Below, one piece after another: positions 15,970-23,610 of a stretch of 64,000 nt of DNA. Below the pieces are notes generated by a model that was not told the origin of the DNA, did not search any database, and saw only the letters and a list, made by a program, of their open reading frames with translations. The position numbers and the translations under genes were made by a program. Within the stretch, counting starts at the first letter, position 1. Every line of letters starts with the position of its first letter. Location of the stretch: assembly GCF_000612585.1 (NCBI RefSeq), contig NZ_JFCA01000028.1, positions 1-64,000 on the forward strand. Reading direction: 5' to 3'. This stretch comes from Pseudomonas sp. CHM02. Lineage in GTDB: Bacteria; Pseudomonadota; Gammaproteobacteria; Pseudomonadales; Pseudomonadaceae.

Positions 15970-17054
15970 TCAGATTCACTCAAGGCAACCTTTTGGAGGC
16001 CAACACCGAAGCCCTCGTCAACACGGTTAATACCGTAGGCGTGATGGGCAAGGGCATTGCGCTGATGTTCAAAGAGCGCTTTGCAGAAAACTATCGCCTT
16101 TACGCAGCGGCCTGCAAGGCTGGCGAGGTAGAAACCGGCAAGGTTCATGTCACTGCGGTCAACGAACTGGAAGGTCCTCAATGGATCGTTAACTTTCCGA
16201 CCAAACGTCACTGGCGATCGCCGTCGCAGATGGCATGGATAACCGAAGGTTTACACGACCTACGTCGTTTTTTGATCGACAATCATGTGAAATCTGTGGC
16301 GGTTCCACCGTTGGGTGCAGGTAACGGTGGCCTGAAATGGCCAGACGTTCGCGAACAGATTGTTAATGTCTTGAGTGATTTGGATGTCGACGTATTGGTA
16401 TTTGAGCCTTCCAATCAGTACCTGAATGTCGCCAAACGTAGCGGCGTGGAGAAGCTCACACCAGCTCGCGCACTTATTGCGGAACTGGTACGGCGATACT
16501 GGGTGTTGGGTATGGAATGCAGCCTGCTTGAGATTCAGAAGCTGGCGTGGTTTCTGGAGCGTGCTATTGAGAAACGGCCAGACCTCAAGAACCCGCTGGA
16601 CCTTAAGTTCGTTGCTCACAAGTACGGGCCATATGCCAATCGGTTAGAGCATCTGCTTAACAACTTGGACGGTAGTTATCTGCATTGCGATAAGCGCATC
16701 GGTGATGCGGAAAATAGCGATGTGATCTGGTTCGACCAAGACCGCAAAGCCTTTCTACAAACCTATCTTAAAACAGAAGCCAAGGAATACTCCGAAGCCC
16801 TGGAGTGCACTGCCGAATTGATTGACGGCTTTGAGTCCCCGTTCGGTATGGAGTTGCTGGCGACAGTCGATTGGTTGCTGAGCCAGAAAAATGTCTCCCC
16901 TAGCGTCCCTGCTGTGCGCGAAGCATTGAAGCACTGGGAGGGTGGAGCTGGAGCTGGTGCTCGTAAGAACAAGCTGTTCGACGACCAAGCGCTTGAGATT
17001 GCACTCAAACGGCTTACACACAACCACTCAAATGCTCAGATGACTACTTGCTGA
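15966..17054 (+). CDS. darG: DarG antitoxin: macrodomain plus DarT-binding C-terminus
   Basis: DarG reverses DarT damage with an N-terminal macrodomain and blocks DarT with its C-terminal domain. The 362-residue product has ALVNTVNTVGVMGKGIALMF (macrodomain loop, about 17-36), PTKRHWRSPS and VPPLGAGNGGLKW, then from about residue 155 a helical domain with EIQKLAWFLERA and HKYGPYANRLEHLL, reminiscent of SocA/Panacea-type antitoxin domains. The ATG at 15966 overlaps the darT stop; an ATG four codons upstream is less likely. One antitoxin follows two DarT-like genes, so whether it covers both is an open question. Confidence 0.9.
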   Translation: MIRFTQGNLLEANTEALVNTVNTVGVMGKGIALMFKERFAENYRLYAAACKAGEVETGKVHVTAVNELEGPQWIVNFPTKRHWRSPSQMAWITEGLHDLRRFLIDNHVKSVAVPPLGAGNGGLKWPDVREQIVNVLSDLDVDVLVFEPSNQYLNVAKRSGVEKLTPARALIAELVRRYWVLGMECSLLEIQKLAWFLERAIEKRPDLKNPLDLKFVAHKYGPYANRLEHLLNNLDGSYLHCDKRIGDAENSDVIWFDQDRKAFLQTYLKTEAKEYSEALECTAELIDGFESPFGMELLATVDWLLSQKNVSPSVPAVREALKHWEGGAGAGARKNKLFDDQALEIALKRLTHNHSNAQMTTC

Positions 17055-17066
17055 GGGTCAGAAATC

Positions 17067-17084
17067 TGCCCGCCGACGCGGGCA
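17067..17084. terminator. Weak hairpin between darG and the converging ATP-grasp gene
   Basis: TGCCCGC pairs with GCGGGCA around CGAC, 12 bases after the darG stop. There is no T run on either side, so termination is uncertain. Confidence 0.35.
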
Positions 17085-17143
17085 TTCAGCCAATCGGTTG
17101 AGGCGGTCCGACTAGTCCTGACTGAGAAGCCCTATAGACTTCC

Positions 17144-18301
17144 TCAATCCAAAATCAAATGCGGCAAAAACCGGCTCGAATCCTTCGTGATCAAACTATT
17201 ATCCTCCCGCACCCCAATCCCCGCCGCCTGATCCCCAATCACCCAAGACCCGATCAACGTGTAGCTGTCCCCAAACCGCGGCAGCGGCGCGAACTCCTGA
17301 AGAATAAAGGGCGCATCCGTATACGGCCCGTCCTCCTTCACAACCACTCCATCCGCCGTTTGCAGCTCGATGTTCGCCCCTTCCCTCGAGAAGAACGGCT
17401 TGCGCACCCAACCCTTCGGCACGGCTTTACCTGGCTCAGTATCCAGGTGCGCCGCCAGCAAATTCGGGTGCCCTTTGTTGAATTCCCACAACAGCGGCAG
17501 GATGCCTTTGTTGGAGAGAATCGATTTCCACGCGGGCTCGAAAAACTGCGTGTCGCTCTGGGCAATCGCAGCACCGAAGGGCTCGTGAAAGATGAACTCC
17601 CAGGCGTGCAGCTTGAACAGGTGGGGAATCCAGCGATCTTCGAGATCGACGAAGCGGCCTTCGGCGGTCAGGCCGATGTCTTCGATGTCGATGTGGCGTG
17701 ATTCGATGCCGACTTTTTCCGCGACGAGGCGCAGGTAGTCGGTGGTGCCTTTGTCTTCGACCGAGCCTTTCATGGAGGCGAAGTAGAAGGGCTGGTTGAC
17801 CTGCAGTTGGGCGAAGGCCTGGTGCAGTTTGGTGTCGATGCTGTTGAATTGGTCGGCGTGCTTGGGCAGCAGGCCGCGTTCGATGCATTGTTCCAGCCAG
17901 CCCCATTGGAACGCCGCGGCTTCGTAGAGGCTGGTGGGGGTGTCGTAGTTGAGTTCGAGCAACTTGGCGGGGCCGGTGCCGTTGTAGGAGAAGTCCATGC
18001 GCCCGTAGAGGTGCGGGTGGCCTTCCAGCCATGAGGTGCGGATCATGTCGTAGAACGGCGCGGGAATGCTCAGGCGATCGAGCAGTTCTTCGCTGTGGAC
18101 CACGCGGGCGACAAGGTCCATGCACATGTCATGGATCTCGGTGGTCGGGTCTTCGAGGTCGTGCTCGATTTGCTTGAGCGTAAACTGGTAGTACGCGCTT
18201 TCGTCCCAGTAGGGTTCGTCGTCGATGGTGTGGAACAGAAAGCCGAGGCTGTCGGCGGTCTGTTTCCAGTCATGACGTTCTGCGCAGTGGATCTTCTTCA
18301 T
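17144..18301 (-). CDS. Glutathionylspermidine synthase-like ATP-grasp enzyme (YjfC/YgiC)
   Basis: This 385-residue protein matches the GSP_synth amide ligase domain without the amidase half of E. coli Gss. Typical segments are DDEPYWDESAYYQF near the N-terminus, GRMDFSYNGTGPAKLLELNYDTPTSLYE, and QFFEPAWKSILSNKGILPLLWE. YjfC/YgiC proteins are thought to join a polyamine or similar amine to a peptide, but the substrates are unproven. It is the last gene of the PspA-centred operon, right after its usual partner, a DUF1190 lipoprotein. Confidence 0.85.
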   Translation of the reverse strand: MKKIHCAERHDWKQTADSLGFLFHTIDDEPYWDESAYYQFTLKQIEHDLEDPTTEIHDMCMDLVARVVHSEELLDRLSIPAPFYDMIRTSWLEGHPHLYGRMDFSYNGTGPAKLLELNYDTPTSLYEAAAFQWGWLEQCIERGLLPKHADQFNSIDTKLHQAFAQLQVNQPFYFASMKGSVEDKGTTDYLRLVAEKVGIESRHIDIEDIGLTAEGRFVDLEDRWIPHLFKLHAWEFIFHEPFGAAIAQSDTQFFEPAWKSILSNKGILPLLWEFNKGHPNLLAAHLDTEPGKAVPKGWVRKPFFSREGANIELQTADGVVVKEDGPYTDAPFILQEFAPLPRFGDSYTLIGSWVIGDQAAGIGVREDNSLITKDSSRFLPHLILD

Positions 18302-18313
18302 GGCCCGCCTTCC

Positions 18314-19024
18314 TTAACTGCTCGACCCGCCGCCGCCCCAGCCACTGCGTGCGCTGGCCTTGCTGCCGAAGCCGCCACGGGAGGTGGCCGAAGCGACGGA
18401 GCTCGACTTGGCGGAGGTGCGCAGCGTGTTGGTGTAGTTGCTGCTGCCGTAGCGGGCCTGGTTCGAGCGGCCAAACGTGGCGCCATTGGAGACGCGCTGG
18501 TTGAGCGTCGAGGAGCCGTAATTGCCGCGATCGTCTCGATAGCGATACACCGGCTCGGAGCGGTAGCTGTTGCGATTGTTGCTCAGCATGTTGCCGATCA
18601 GCAGACCGGTCAGCAGGCTGCTGGTGGAGAAGCCTGAGCCGCCACTGTTCGCCTGGGCGCTGGCTTGAGCATTGGCCGCGTCGACCTGGGATTGTGTCAC
18701 CTGGCCTTCGGCGGTCAGTTCGAAACCGCCCAGCCGCGGGATGAACTTGCCGGTGGAGTCCTGCTGGCACCAGTCGGCGACGAAATCGGCATCGCAATCG
18801 GCCTGGCTTTCGTACACCGGCGCAATGCGGCGATGTTCGGCCATGGCGGTCATGTAGGCATCCGAGCAGACGTCCACCGGTAGTTTCTCATCGGCGCACT
18901 GCTGAACAGACTGGAAGTTGTACTTCTTCTGCAGGTCGTAGGTTTTTTCCGTCGGGCCGCAGCCGGATATCGCCATGGCGACCGACGCTGCCAGCGACAG
19001 CTGGACGTACTTGCTTCGTTTCAT
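18314..19024 (-). CDS. DUF1190 lipoprotein (YgiB/YjfM family)
   Basis: This 236-residue protein has a signal with lipobox ISGC (Cys22), so it should sit in the envelope. The N-terminal half has paired cysteines (SVQQCADEKL, DVCSDAYMTA, ADCDADFVADWC) typical of DUF1190, and the C-terminal half is a low-complexity Ser/Gly/Asn/Arg-rich tail ending GWGGGGSSS. It is always found next to the YgiC/YjfC ATP-grasp gene, and here lies 12 bases upstream of it; the tail is a possible substrate for that ligase, by inference. Confidence 0.85.
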   Translation of the reverse strand: MKRSKYVQLSLAASVAMAISGCGPTEKTYDLQKKYNFQSVQQCADEKLPVDVCSDAYMTAMAEHRRIAPVYESQADCDADFVADWCQQDSTGKFIPRLGGFELTAEGQVTQSQVDAANAQASAQANSGGSGFSTSSLLTGLLIGNMLSNNRNSYRSEPVYRYRDDRGNYGSSTLNQRVSNGATFGRSNQARYGSSNYTNTLRTSAKSSSVASATSRGGFGSKASARSGWGGGGSSS

Positions 19025-19042
19025 CGGGAGCTCCGTGCGCGA

Positions 19043-19471
19043 TCAGTTCTGGGTAGGCGTCATGCACGCGGCATTCAACATGCCGACGCTGATGGCCACG
19101 GCGGCCACGTAGATGCCGGCCGCAAGTTCGCCATTCTTGATGCGCTCGGACGTGCCTTTGAGCACCAGGCTGGTCAGCAGGAACGCCAACAGTTGGACCA
19201 CGGCGGCAATCACTGCCCAGACGACGAAGTCGAGCACGCTGATCGAGTAGGCAATCACATTGCTGGCCGGAATGGCGAAGCCGACGATGGCGCCGCCCAG
19301 GGCGACCGCAGCAGAGACGTTGCCCGCACGGATCAGCTCGAACTCCTTGTGCGGGGTGATGCGGGTGTAGATGAACTGGAACAGCGCGAACAGTACGGCG
19401 GCGCCGAGGATATAGATCACAAACCCGAGCACGGCGGCTTTGTTCAGGGAGATGGAGAGAGCTTCTAGCAT
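19043..19471 (-). CDS. DUF350 membrane protein (YjfL family)
   Basis: This 142-residue protein has four predicted membrane helices arranged as two repeats, as in DUF350: AVLGFVIYILGAAVLFALFQ, SAAVALGGAIVGFAIPASNV, DFVVWAVIAAVVQLLAFLLT, and a C-terminal helix containing AAVAISVGMLNAACM. YjfL proteins accompany YjfM and YjfC in enterobacteria; function is unknown. It sits between the DUF2491 and DUF1190 genes with short gaps, so it is part of the same transcript. Confidence 0.85.
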   Translation of the reverse strand: MLEALSISLNKAAVLGFVIYILGAAVLFALFQFIYTRITPHKEFELIRAGNVSAAVALGGAIVGFAIPASNVIAYSISVLDFVVWAVIAAVVQLLAFLLTSLVLKGTSERIKNGELAAGIYVAAVAISVGMLNAACMTPTQN

Positions 19472-19486
19472 GAATGGCTTCCTTGT

Positions 19487-20161
19487 TTAGAGCGCGTTCA
19501 GGTCGGTTGTGTACAGCGAAATGCCCAGCGATGTGCTCAGGCTGATGGTGCCTTCGGCGTCTTCTTCGACGGAAAACAGCAGGAACTCGCGTCGATCGGT
19601 CAGGCCGGTGTCACGGGCATATAGCATCGAACGGTGCTCGACGCTGTAGGCATCCTCGGGGTTTATCACGTGCTCGCTCATTGCCACCAGCTCGGTCTGG
19701 CCCTCCTCGCTGCCCCATACGCGCGTGTATTCGACGCCGTCGTGGGTGTAGGTCGGCAAGCCGATCGGGCTTTGTGGCCCCGCCAACCGGCGCAGTTCAG
19801 CTTCGCTGCTGATCGTGACGTAACTCAGGTAATTGAACAGGATCACGGACTCGACCTGCCCGGCGATGTCGCCGGTGGTGTGCACCTGCAACCAGTAATC
19901 TTCGTCGTTCATGTAGTAGCGCGACAGCCAGGTCGACTGCCCGAGGTCGACGGTGCCGCTGCTCCAGATTTCCTGGGAGCCGGGAATCACCACCGAGGTA
20001 TGCCCGTCGAGCAACAACTTCAGGGTGGTGTCGAACATCACGCCTTTGCCCGGTGCCAGGCCCAGCGGCCCGGTGGTCGGCACGGGTTCGGCGGCGGGCC
20101 GGTTCGAGTGTGGATTCGCGTTCGGGGCCTCGAGCCCCATCAACTGTTTAAACCATCCCAT
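19487..20161 (-). CDS. DUF2491 protein (YjfK family)
   Basis: This 224-residue, apparently soluble protein fits the YjfK/DUF2491 family, with GPLGLAPGKGVMFDTTLKLL near the N-terminus and the segment NDEDYWLQVHTTG in the middle. No catalytic motif is visible and the function is unknown. The start at 20161 has an AAGGA site and overlaps the end of the upstream channel gene by 14 bases; a longer in-frame start would extend deep into that gene. Confidence 0.82.
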   Translation of the reverse strand: MGWFKQLMGLEAPNANPHSNRPAAEPVPTTGPLGLAPGKGVMFDTTLKLLLDGHTSVVIPGSQEIWSSGTVDLGQSTWLSRYYMNDEDYWLQVHTTGDIAGQVESVILFNYLSYVTISSEAELRRLAGPQSPIGLPTYTHDGVEYTRVWGSEEGQTELVAMSEHVINPEDAYSVEHRSMLYARDTGLTDRREFLLFSVEEDAEGTISLSTSLGISLYTTDLNAL

Positions 20162-21182
20162 TGGAGATTTCCTTGAGGCGGGTGGAGGCAATGTAGAAGA
20201 GCTCGCCGCCTTCAACGCGCGTGGCACTGGGCGGGTTGATCGACGGTTGCTGCGCACCTTTGGCGCGATAGCCGATGAGGGTGGCGTTGTGGTGCTCTTT
20301 CATCCGGGTGTACAGGTCGCCGAAGGTGGCTTCAAAAGCTTCGGGCAATTTCATCAGGTATTGGGTGGCCCCCTGCCCTACGCACAGCAGCTCATTAATC
20401 ACCACCGACGAACCCGGGTCCTGAGAGGCGCGCACCAGCATCTCGATGGCCATACTGGAGGTGCATTCCAGGCTAGGCGCGTAGGAACTGGCCAGTGCGG
20501 CAATTTCACTTTCATTGAAGTGCGCGACGACATGCCCGACAGGGTTCAGTTGATTCACCGCCAGCACGGTGGCCAGCGTCAGGTCGTCGGACGGAGTGCG
20601 CACCAGCACACGCTCGGCGCCGGGTACACCGGCACGCAGCAATAACGCCGTGGAGGACAGGCTGTCACCGCGGATGAACGCCGCTTTGCCTGGCATCGGG
20701 TTTTCGTCGAGGGTGCAATCGCAGATGACGATCAGGTTGTCGTTGGAGGTTTCGTCTTGCAGCAACAACTCAATGACCCGCTCACTGGACGCGCCTTCCC
20801 AGCCAATAAGCACGGTATGGCCGACCTTGCCGGTGAAATCGCCTTTGCCCTTCATGCCTTTTCTCCATGCATCGATGACACTGCTGGTGGTTTTGCCGAT
20901 GGCTGCGGTCAGCAGCGCAATGCCCCCGAGCATGACCCAGGTGGCCACGAACACTCTGCCTGCCGAGGTCTGTGGCGCAAGATCGCCATAGCCGACGGTC
21001 AGTGTGGTGGTGAGATAGAAATAAACAAACGTGGCGGCAGCGGTGAGGTGTCGTTCGCCCAGCAACACCAGGCCCAGGTAAGCCGTGCTCAGGTGTACAC
21101 CCAGGGCGATGACCAGGCCTGCCCAGCCGAAGCGGTGAAAGAGGGAGGAAGCGTACATGCGCAACAGAAGAAAAATCGACAT
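20148..21182 (-). CDS. Potassium channel with RCK/TrkA-N domain
   Basis: This 344-residue protein begins with a two-helix pore containing the K+ selectivity filter TVGYGD (62-67) and continues with an RCK-like nucleotide-binding domain (GKVGHTVLIGWEGASSERVIELLL, then VICDCTLDENPMPGKAAFIRGDSLS). It should conduct K+ under ligand control. It is unusual as a member of a PspA operon; E. coli yjfIJKLMC lacks such a gene. The start at 21182 has a GGGA-rich ribosome site; an upstream ATG would add an Arg-rich 22-residue extension. Confidence 0.86.
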   Translation of the reverse strand: MSIFLLLRMYASSLFHRFGWAGLVIALGVHLSTAYLGLVLLGERHLTAAATFVYFYLTTTLTVGYGDLAPQTSAGRVFVATWVMLGGIALLTAAIGKTTSSVIDAWRKGMKGKGDFTGKVGHTVLIGWEGASSERVIELLLQDETSNDNLIVICDCTLDENPMPGKAAFIRGDSLSSTALLLRAGVPGAERVLVRTPSDDLTLATVLAVNQLNPVGHVVAHFNESEIAALASSYAPSLECTSSMAIEMLVRASQDPGSSVVINELLCVGQGATQYLMKLPEAFEATFGDLYTRMKEHHNATLIGYRAKGAQQPSINPPSATRVEGGELFYIASTRLKEISNGMV

Positions 21183-21254
21183 TTCGTCCCTGACTCCCTG
21201 GGTACTTGATTCCTGATGACGTCTTCGCCTCGACATCTGGATGCTCAAGTGCGC

Positions 21255-21815
21255 TCAGCCGGCATTAAACCTGCTGCGTGGTTTGGAGAGAAGTACCTTG
21301 GCTGCAATAAATCCGGCGAATGCACCAAACAGATGCCCTTCGAAGGAAACGCCCTGGCGAGGAAGGAAGCCAAGGACCAGTCCGCCATACAGTACCGCCA
21401 CGACACCGGCTGTTATCAGGTTGCTCCAGCTCCTTTGAAACCAGGCGCGAGATAACAGGTAGGCCCACAACCCGAAGACCCAACCGCTGGCGCCCACGTG
21501 CACGCCCGCGAAACCGAACAGCCAGACCAAACAGCCGCCCAGCAGGATGATGATCGCGCTGACGGTCACGAATCGATTGAGCCCTTCGACAATCACCAGG
21601 GTGCCCAGGATCAAGAAGGCAATCAGGTTCGCGCTGAGGTGGGCAAACGACCCGTGCAGAAACGGTGAAGAGAGGATGCCGAACAGCCCCTGCAGCGTTC
21701 TCGGAACCAGGCCGAATGCAAGGAGGCTGTAACCGGTCGCGACATTGAGCAGTTGCAGGGCAACCATGAACAGGGCCAGGCCTGCGATTGTCTTGAAACC
21801 CTTCAGGGTATCCAT
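21255..21815 (-). CDS. Rhomboid-family intramembrane serine protease
   Basis: This 186-residue membrane protein has the rhomboid core: HGSFAHLSANLIAF (the conserved HxxxN-type segment, 54-67), the catalytic serine in VGASGWVFG (Ser110) and the catalytic histidine in SFEGHLFGAFAGF (His161). About six helices are predicted. It would cut membrane-anchored proteins. It lies between pspA and the K+ channel gene in the same direction, and its substrate might be a partner such as the DUF1190 lipoprotein or PspA-linked membrane proteins, though nothing in the sequence shows this. Confidence 0.88.
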   Translation of the reverse strand: MDTLKGFKTIAGLALFMVALQLLNVATGYSLLAFGLVPRTLQGLFGILSSPFLHGSFAHLSANLIAFLILGTLVIVEGLNRFVTVSAIIILLGGCLVWLFGFAGVHVGASGWVFGLWAYLLSRAWFQRSWSNLITAGVVAVLYGGLVLGFLPRQGVSFEGHLFGAFAGFIAAKVLLSKPRSRFNAG

Positions 21816-21871
21816 CCTGACCTCGACATAAAAAAGAAGGGCAGACACTGCCCTTCCAGCGCCGCCGTTGC

Positions 21872-22570
21872 TTACTCGGCCGACTTTTGCTTCAGGCGTT
21901 CCAGAATCGCATTGGCGCTGCCTTCGTTCGGCGTGATGCCGGCTTCGCGCAACTTGCGTTCCAGGTCAGTGCTCGTCGACGCCTCGACCAGTTCATCCTG
22001 GGCTTGCAGTTCAGCAGCGCGTTGCTGCTGCTTGGCCTGCAGGCGATTCAGCGTACCGACGGCGGTTTCCAGCTTGCCGTTGGCACCACCGCTGGCGATG
22101 GAGGCGCTGACCTGGGCCTTCTGTACGCTTTCGCGTGCCTTGGCCATGTCCACTTGCTGGCGCAGGCTTTTGATCCGGCTTTCGGCCTTGGTGATGTCCT
22201 TGCGCATGCTGTCCGCATAGCCGCCGAACTCGGTGGCCTGCTTGTGCTCGGTATCCCGCTCGTTGGTCAGGGTCGAAATGGCTTCGGCCACTTCCAGGGC
22301 GAGGTCCTCACGATTGGCCTGCAGGGCAGCGACTGCCTTGGATTCCAGGTCCTTGATCTTGGCGTCGTACTCGTTGACACGATCGGTTGCCAGTTTGTGC
22401 TTGGCCATGATGCTGACCAGCTCACGCTTGGCATTGGCCAGCGCGGTGTCCGCATCGCGAATTTCCTGATCGAGGATGCGCAGGGCCTGTTGGTCGACGA
22501 TCGATTCGCCGACTTCGCTGGCACCGCCACGCAGCGCGGTGAACAGTTTGCTCCAGATGGACTGAGTCAT
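21872..22570 (-). CDS. PspA/IM30 family membrane-stress protein (YjfJ)
   Basis: This 232-residue protein is a long coiled coil of the PspA/Vipp1 (ESCRT-III-like) family: TQSIWSKLFTALRGGASEVGESIVD at the N-terminus, then QQALRILDQEIRDADTALANAK and a charged helix to about residue 190. It likely polymerises on stressed inner membrane. It follows the DUF2170 gene as yjfJ follows yjfI in E. coli. No pspF or pspBC is present, so control differs from the classic Psp system. Confidence 0.9.
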   Translation of the reverse strand: MTQSIWSKLFTALRGGASEVGESIVDQQALRILDQEIRDADTALANAKRELVSIMAKHKLATDRVNEYDAKIKDLESKAVAALQANREDLALEVAEAISTLTNERDTEHKQATEFGGYADSMRKDITKAESRIKSLRQQVDMAKARESVQKAQVSASIASGGANGKLETAVGTLNRLQAKQQQRAAELQAQDELVEASTSTDLERKLREAGITPNEGSANAILERLKQKSAE

Positions 22571-22587
22571 TGGATACTCCAGAATAC

Positions 22588-23277
22588 TTAATTGAAGAAA
22601 CGTTCGAAGGCTTCGCTGGCGCGTTGCACGTTGTCGACCAGGGTTTTGACCTCGGTCACGATGTTGGTCAGGCTGGAGTCGGAGCTCAACGCGCCGAACA
22701 TGTTGTAGACCACCTGGCCATTCGGCATGGACTCGATACCGATCGAGGACAGCGGGAACATTTCCCGGCTGCGCAACACCGCGTCATTGAATTTCACGAC
22801 GTCGTTGATGGACTCGACGTCGACCAGCACGGTATCGACGATGATCTGCTCGCCCACCACCGCGATGTAAATCGGCAAGCCACCGAAGTCGTTCATTTCC
22901 AGCTTGATGCTCGACTCGGAGCCCTGAACCAGAGAAAGCGTAATGTCGTTGGAGACCACTTCGTCCAGGGCCTGAAGCGCCGTGAAGAGGCGATCGATAT
23001 TCCAGTTGGTACCTGCGCTCATGAAATTCTCCGACATGAATGAGCCAGCCAGAATCGGCTGGCGAAGCTGTTTCTCCATCTGCTTGAGCAGGCTTCGATT
23101 TTCGGGAAGCACCCAAGTCTCGTGTTTCACGTAGCCGGCGGCCGCCAGGCCCGCGCGCATCTGTTTCATGTAAAAGCTCGATGGCTTTTTTGCGGACGGC
23201 TTCAAGCGCTCTCCCTGAAGGCTTGCTGAATCGGTATCGGACCCGGGAGACGGGCTCGATGGAGAGCGGCTTTTCAT
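22588..23277 (-). CDS. DUF2170 protein (YjfI family)
   Basis: This 229-residue cytosolic protein begins with a basic low-complexity stretch followed by a short segment (KKPSSFYMKQMRAGLAAAGY) and a DUF2170 domain of CesT/Tir-chaperone-like fold (about 65-225: NIDRLFTALQALDEVV, LPIYIAVVGEQIIVDTVLV, REMFPLSSIGIE). It may act as an adaptor for PspA. It is the first gene of the operon, preceded by a GAGGT site and the palindrome-flanked promoter. Confidence 0.85.
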   Translation of the reverse strand: MKSRSPSSPSPGSDTDSASLQGERLKPSAKKPSSFYMKQMRAGLAAAGYVKHETWVLPENRSLLKQMEKQLRQPILAGSFMSENFMSAGTNWNIDRLFTALQALDEVVSNDITLSLVQGSESSIKLEMNDFGGLPIYIAVVGEQIIVDTVLVDVESINDVVKFNDAVLRSREMFPLSSIGIESMPNGQVVYNMFGALSSDSSLTNIVTEVKTLVDNVQRASEAFERFFN

Positions 23278-23300
23278 GGTACTGACCTCGCTGTGAAAAA

Positions 23301-23312
23301 CTCACGCGTGAG
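23301..23312. promoter_or_regulatory. Palindromic operator CTCACGCGTGAG, proximal copy
   Basis: An exact 12-bp palindrome covers the predicted transcription start of the PspA operon. The identical sequence occurs again at 23347-23358. Occupancy here would block initiation. Confidence 0.75.
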
Positions 23313-23314
23313 AA

Positions 23315-23343
23315 AATCTACAGGCTATTTTCGCCACACTCAA
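23315..23343 (-). promoter_or_regulatory. Predicted sigma-70 promoter of the PspA operon
   Basis: On the minus strand TTGAGT (23338-23343) and TAGATT (23315-23320) are separated by exactly 17 bases and each matches four of six consensus positions. The start would fall near 23308, inside the proximal palindrome, about 30 bases before the first gene. Confidence 0.55.
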
Positions 23344-23346
23344 TAG

Positions 23347-23358
23347 CTCACGCGTGAG
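23347..23358. promoter_or_regulatory. Palindromic operator CTCACGCGTGAG, distal copy
   Basis: This is an exact repeat of the palindrome at 23301-23312, placed directly upstream of the predicted -35 with 46 bases between centres. Two identical sites bracketing one promoter suggest cooperative binding or looping by an unknown regulator. Confidence 0.75.
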
Positions 23359-23397
23359 ATTGGCTGATACCACCCCATTAAGGGCGAACACTGCAAC

Positions 23398-23440
23398 TGT
23401 GGCGAGCGGGCTTGTCCCGCGCTGGTTGCGAAGCGACCCT
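23398..23440. repeat. Partial REP-like repeat
   Basis: The segment TGTGGCGAGCGGGCTTGTCC and the following GGTTGCGAAGCGACC resemble the left half of a P. fluorescens-type intergenic repeat. Only one copy is present here. It lies between the PspA operon promoter and the fic control region. Confidence 0.5.
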
Positions 23441-23529
23441 GAAAGGAGGAGTGCGGAGTTCGAAGGCCAATTGAAAGATGCACATGGCCGATACTCTCAA
23501 CTGGCGACAACCCCGCGCTGAGTGGACGA

Positions 23530-23558
23530 TGAGCCGAATAGAATGCACAATCGGCTCA
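23530..23558. promoter_or_regulatory. Fic operator, inverted repeat 1
   Basis: TGAGCCGA and its exact complement TCGGCTCA are separated by 13 bases. A TAGAAT hexamer inside the spacer could be a -10 element. A second inverted repeat with the same arms and spacing follows. Confidence 0.7.
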
Positions 23559-23563
23559 CTCAA

Positions 23564-23592
23564 TGAGCCGAATAAACCTGATATTCGGCTCA
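23564..23592. promoter_or_regulatory. Fic operator, inverted repeat 2
   Basis: TGAGCCGA-N13-TCGGCTCA again, with arms extending to GCCGAATA/TATTCGGC. It ends 19 bases before the fic start and is 34 bases centre to centre from repeat 1. The C-terminal winged helix of the Fic protein is a possible binder. Confidence 0.7.
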
Positions 23593-23610
23593 CGCATCAG
23601 GTATTCGCCC

